64,000 nucleotides of DNA from JAWSVE01 sp050633885 (GTDB lineage: Bacteria; Pseudomonadota; Gammaproteobacteria; Pseudomonadales; Cellvibrionaceae), in assembly GCA_050633885.1 (NCBI GenBank), contig JBOEHK010000006.1, positions 124,001 to 188,000 of the forward strand, read 5' to 3'. The position numbers and the translations under genes were made by a program. The notes below the pieces were generated by a model that was given only the letters and a program-made list of their open reading frames with translations, was not told the DNA's origin and did not search any database. Shown piece by piece: positions 63,776 through 64,000 of the stretch (its first letter is position 1; each line of letters starts with the position of its first letter).

Positions 63776-64000
63776 TCAGTCACTTAAAAGATGAAAAGGC
63801 ATTCCAATCTGAAGATTACCGCTTGAAAGAATGTCAGCTCTGATACCGGTACTATGTACCAACGCTCGGACAACGGCTGCTTTCGATAAGCTATTCGTCT
63901 CTAATGCCTTACCCAATGTATTGCAAGGTTCACACAACTCCATACCTTTAAATACGACATCACCAAAAGAAAACGTTTTACCCACTAAATCATTAAGCCG
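63776..64000 (-). CDS. MOSC-domain protein, 5' part cut by the window edge
   Basis: C-terminal ~74 residues of a MOSC-domain protein. The frame is open to the window end (RLNDLVGKTFSFGDVV...), so the start lies outside. GMELCEPCNTLGK contains the conserved cysteine of molybdenum-cofactor sulfurase C-terminal domains, and the VVRALVHSTGIRADIL stretch is family-like. MOSC proteins bind or transfer sulfur or Moco; the specific role is unknown. Confidence 0.8.
   Translation of the reverse strand, partial: RLNDLVGKTFSFGDVVFKGMELCEPCNTLGKALETNSLSKAAVVRALVHSTGIRADILSSGNLQIGMPFHLLSD

Noticed and set aside
1..64000. Prophage or insertion sequences
   Set aside because: No transposase, integrase or phage structural gene is seen in any frame; the plus-strand gene at 16315 is the only oddly placed gene and has no mobile-element marks.

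Overview
The window is one nearly complete flagellar and chemotaxis locus, followed at the right end by about 6.5 kb of ordinary chromosomal genes. Gene content and order match the polar flagellum of gammaproteobacteria (Pseudomonas/Vibrio type): FleQ/FleS/FleR (FlrABC) regulators, FlhF/FleN, sigma-28 FliA, one flagellin with FlaG, and an HptB-HsbR-HsbA module. An EF-P-like EfpL with Arg33 and a PA3496-family small protein also point to Gammaproteobacteria. The DNA is AT-rich. I cannot name the genus. No prophage, insertion sequence or CRISPR array was seen.

Layout. Positions 47-13650 (minus strand) run fliL-M-N-O-P-Q-R-flhB-flhA-flhF-fleN-fliA-cheY-cheZ (export gate, C-ring, placement, sigma-28, motor signalling). 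fliK lies just upstream (13833-15995). A lone plus-strand gene for a secreted protein of unknown role (16315-17391) interrupts the locus. Next on the minus strand come hptB, hsbR, hsbA (17540-20118) and fliJ-I-H-G-F-E (20434-26572). A short island holds a glutaredoxin and a PA3496-family protein (26937-27554). Then come the regulators fleR, fleS and fleQ (27856-32598), fliT, fliS and fliD (33141-36078), an intergenic RNA candidate (36142-36488), and flaG and fliC (36658-38919). The axial genes follow: flgL-K-J-I-H-G-F (39552-48908) and flgE-D-C-B (49150-53214). cheR and cheV (53543-55399) are divergent from flgA, flgM and flgN (55639-57553). The tail holds three arsenosugar-type genes, a DUF1761 membrane protein, a cytidine deaminase, a DUF6435 protein, efpL, tRNA-Arg(CCT), an MFS transporter and a MOSC protein cut by the window end.

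Regulation can be read directly. Sigma-54 promoters with correct GG-N10-GC spacing stand before fliK, fliL, fliE, fleSR, flgF, flgB and flgA. Sigma-28 promoters stand before flgMN, fliC and the RNA candidate. This fits the known FleQ -> sigma-54 -> FleSR -> FliA/FlgM cascade, with HptB-HsbR-HsbA acting on FlgM.

The most notable observation is the flaG-fliD intergenic region. It has its own sigma-28-like promoter and ends in a terminator-like hairpin. In about 347 nt it carries 20 GGA motifs on the transcribed strand and about one on the other. That is the architecture of CsrA/RsmA-sequestering RNAs (CsrB, RsmY/Z), here apparently under flagellar control. Other points of interest are an FlhF whose GTPase motifs are mostly lost, a terminator that overlaps a sigma-54 promoter between fliK and fliL, a 15-bp in-frame tandem repeat inside the FleS kinase domain, and an NN assembly gap at the tip of the fleQ terminator.
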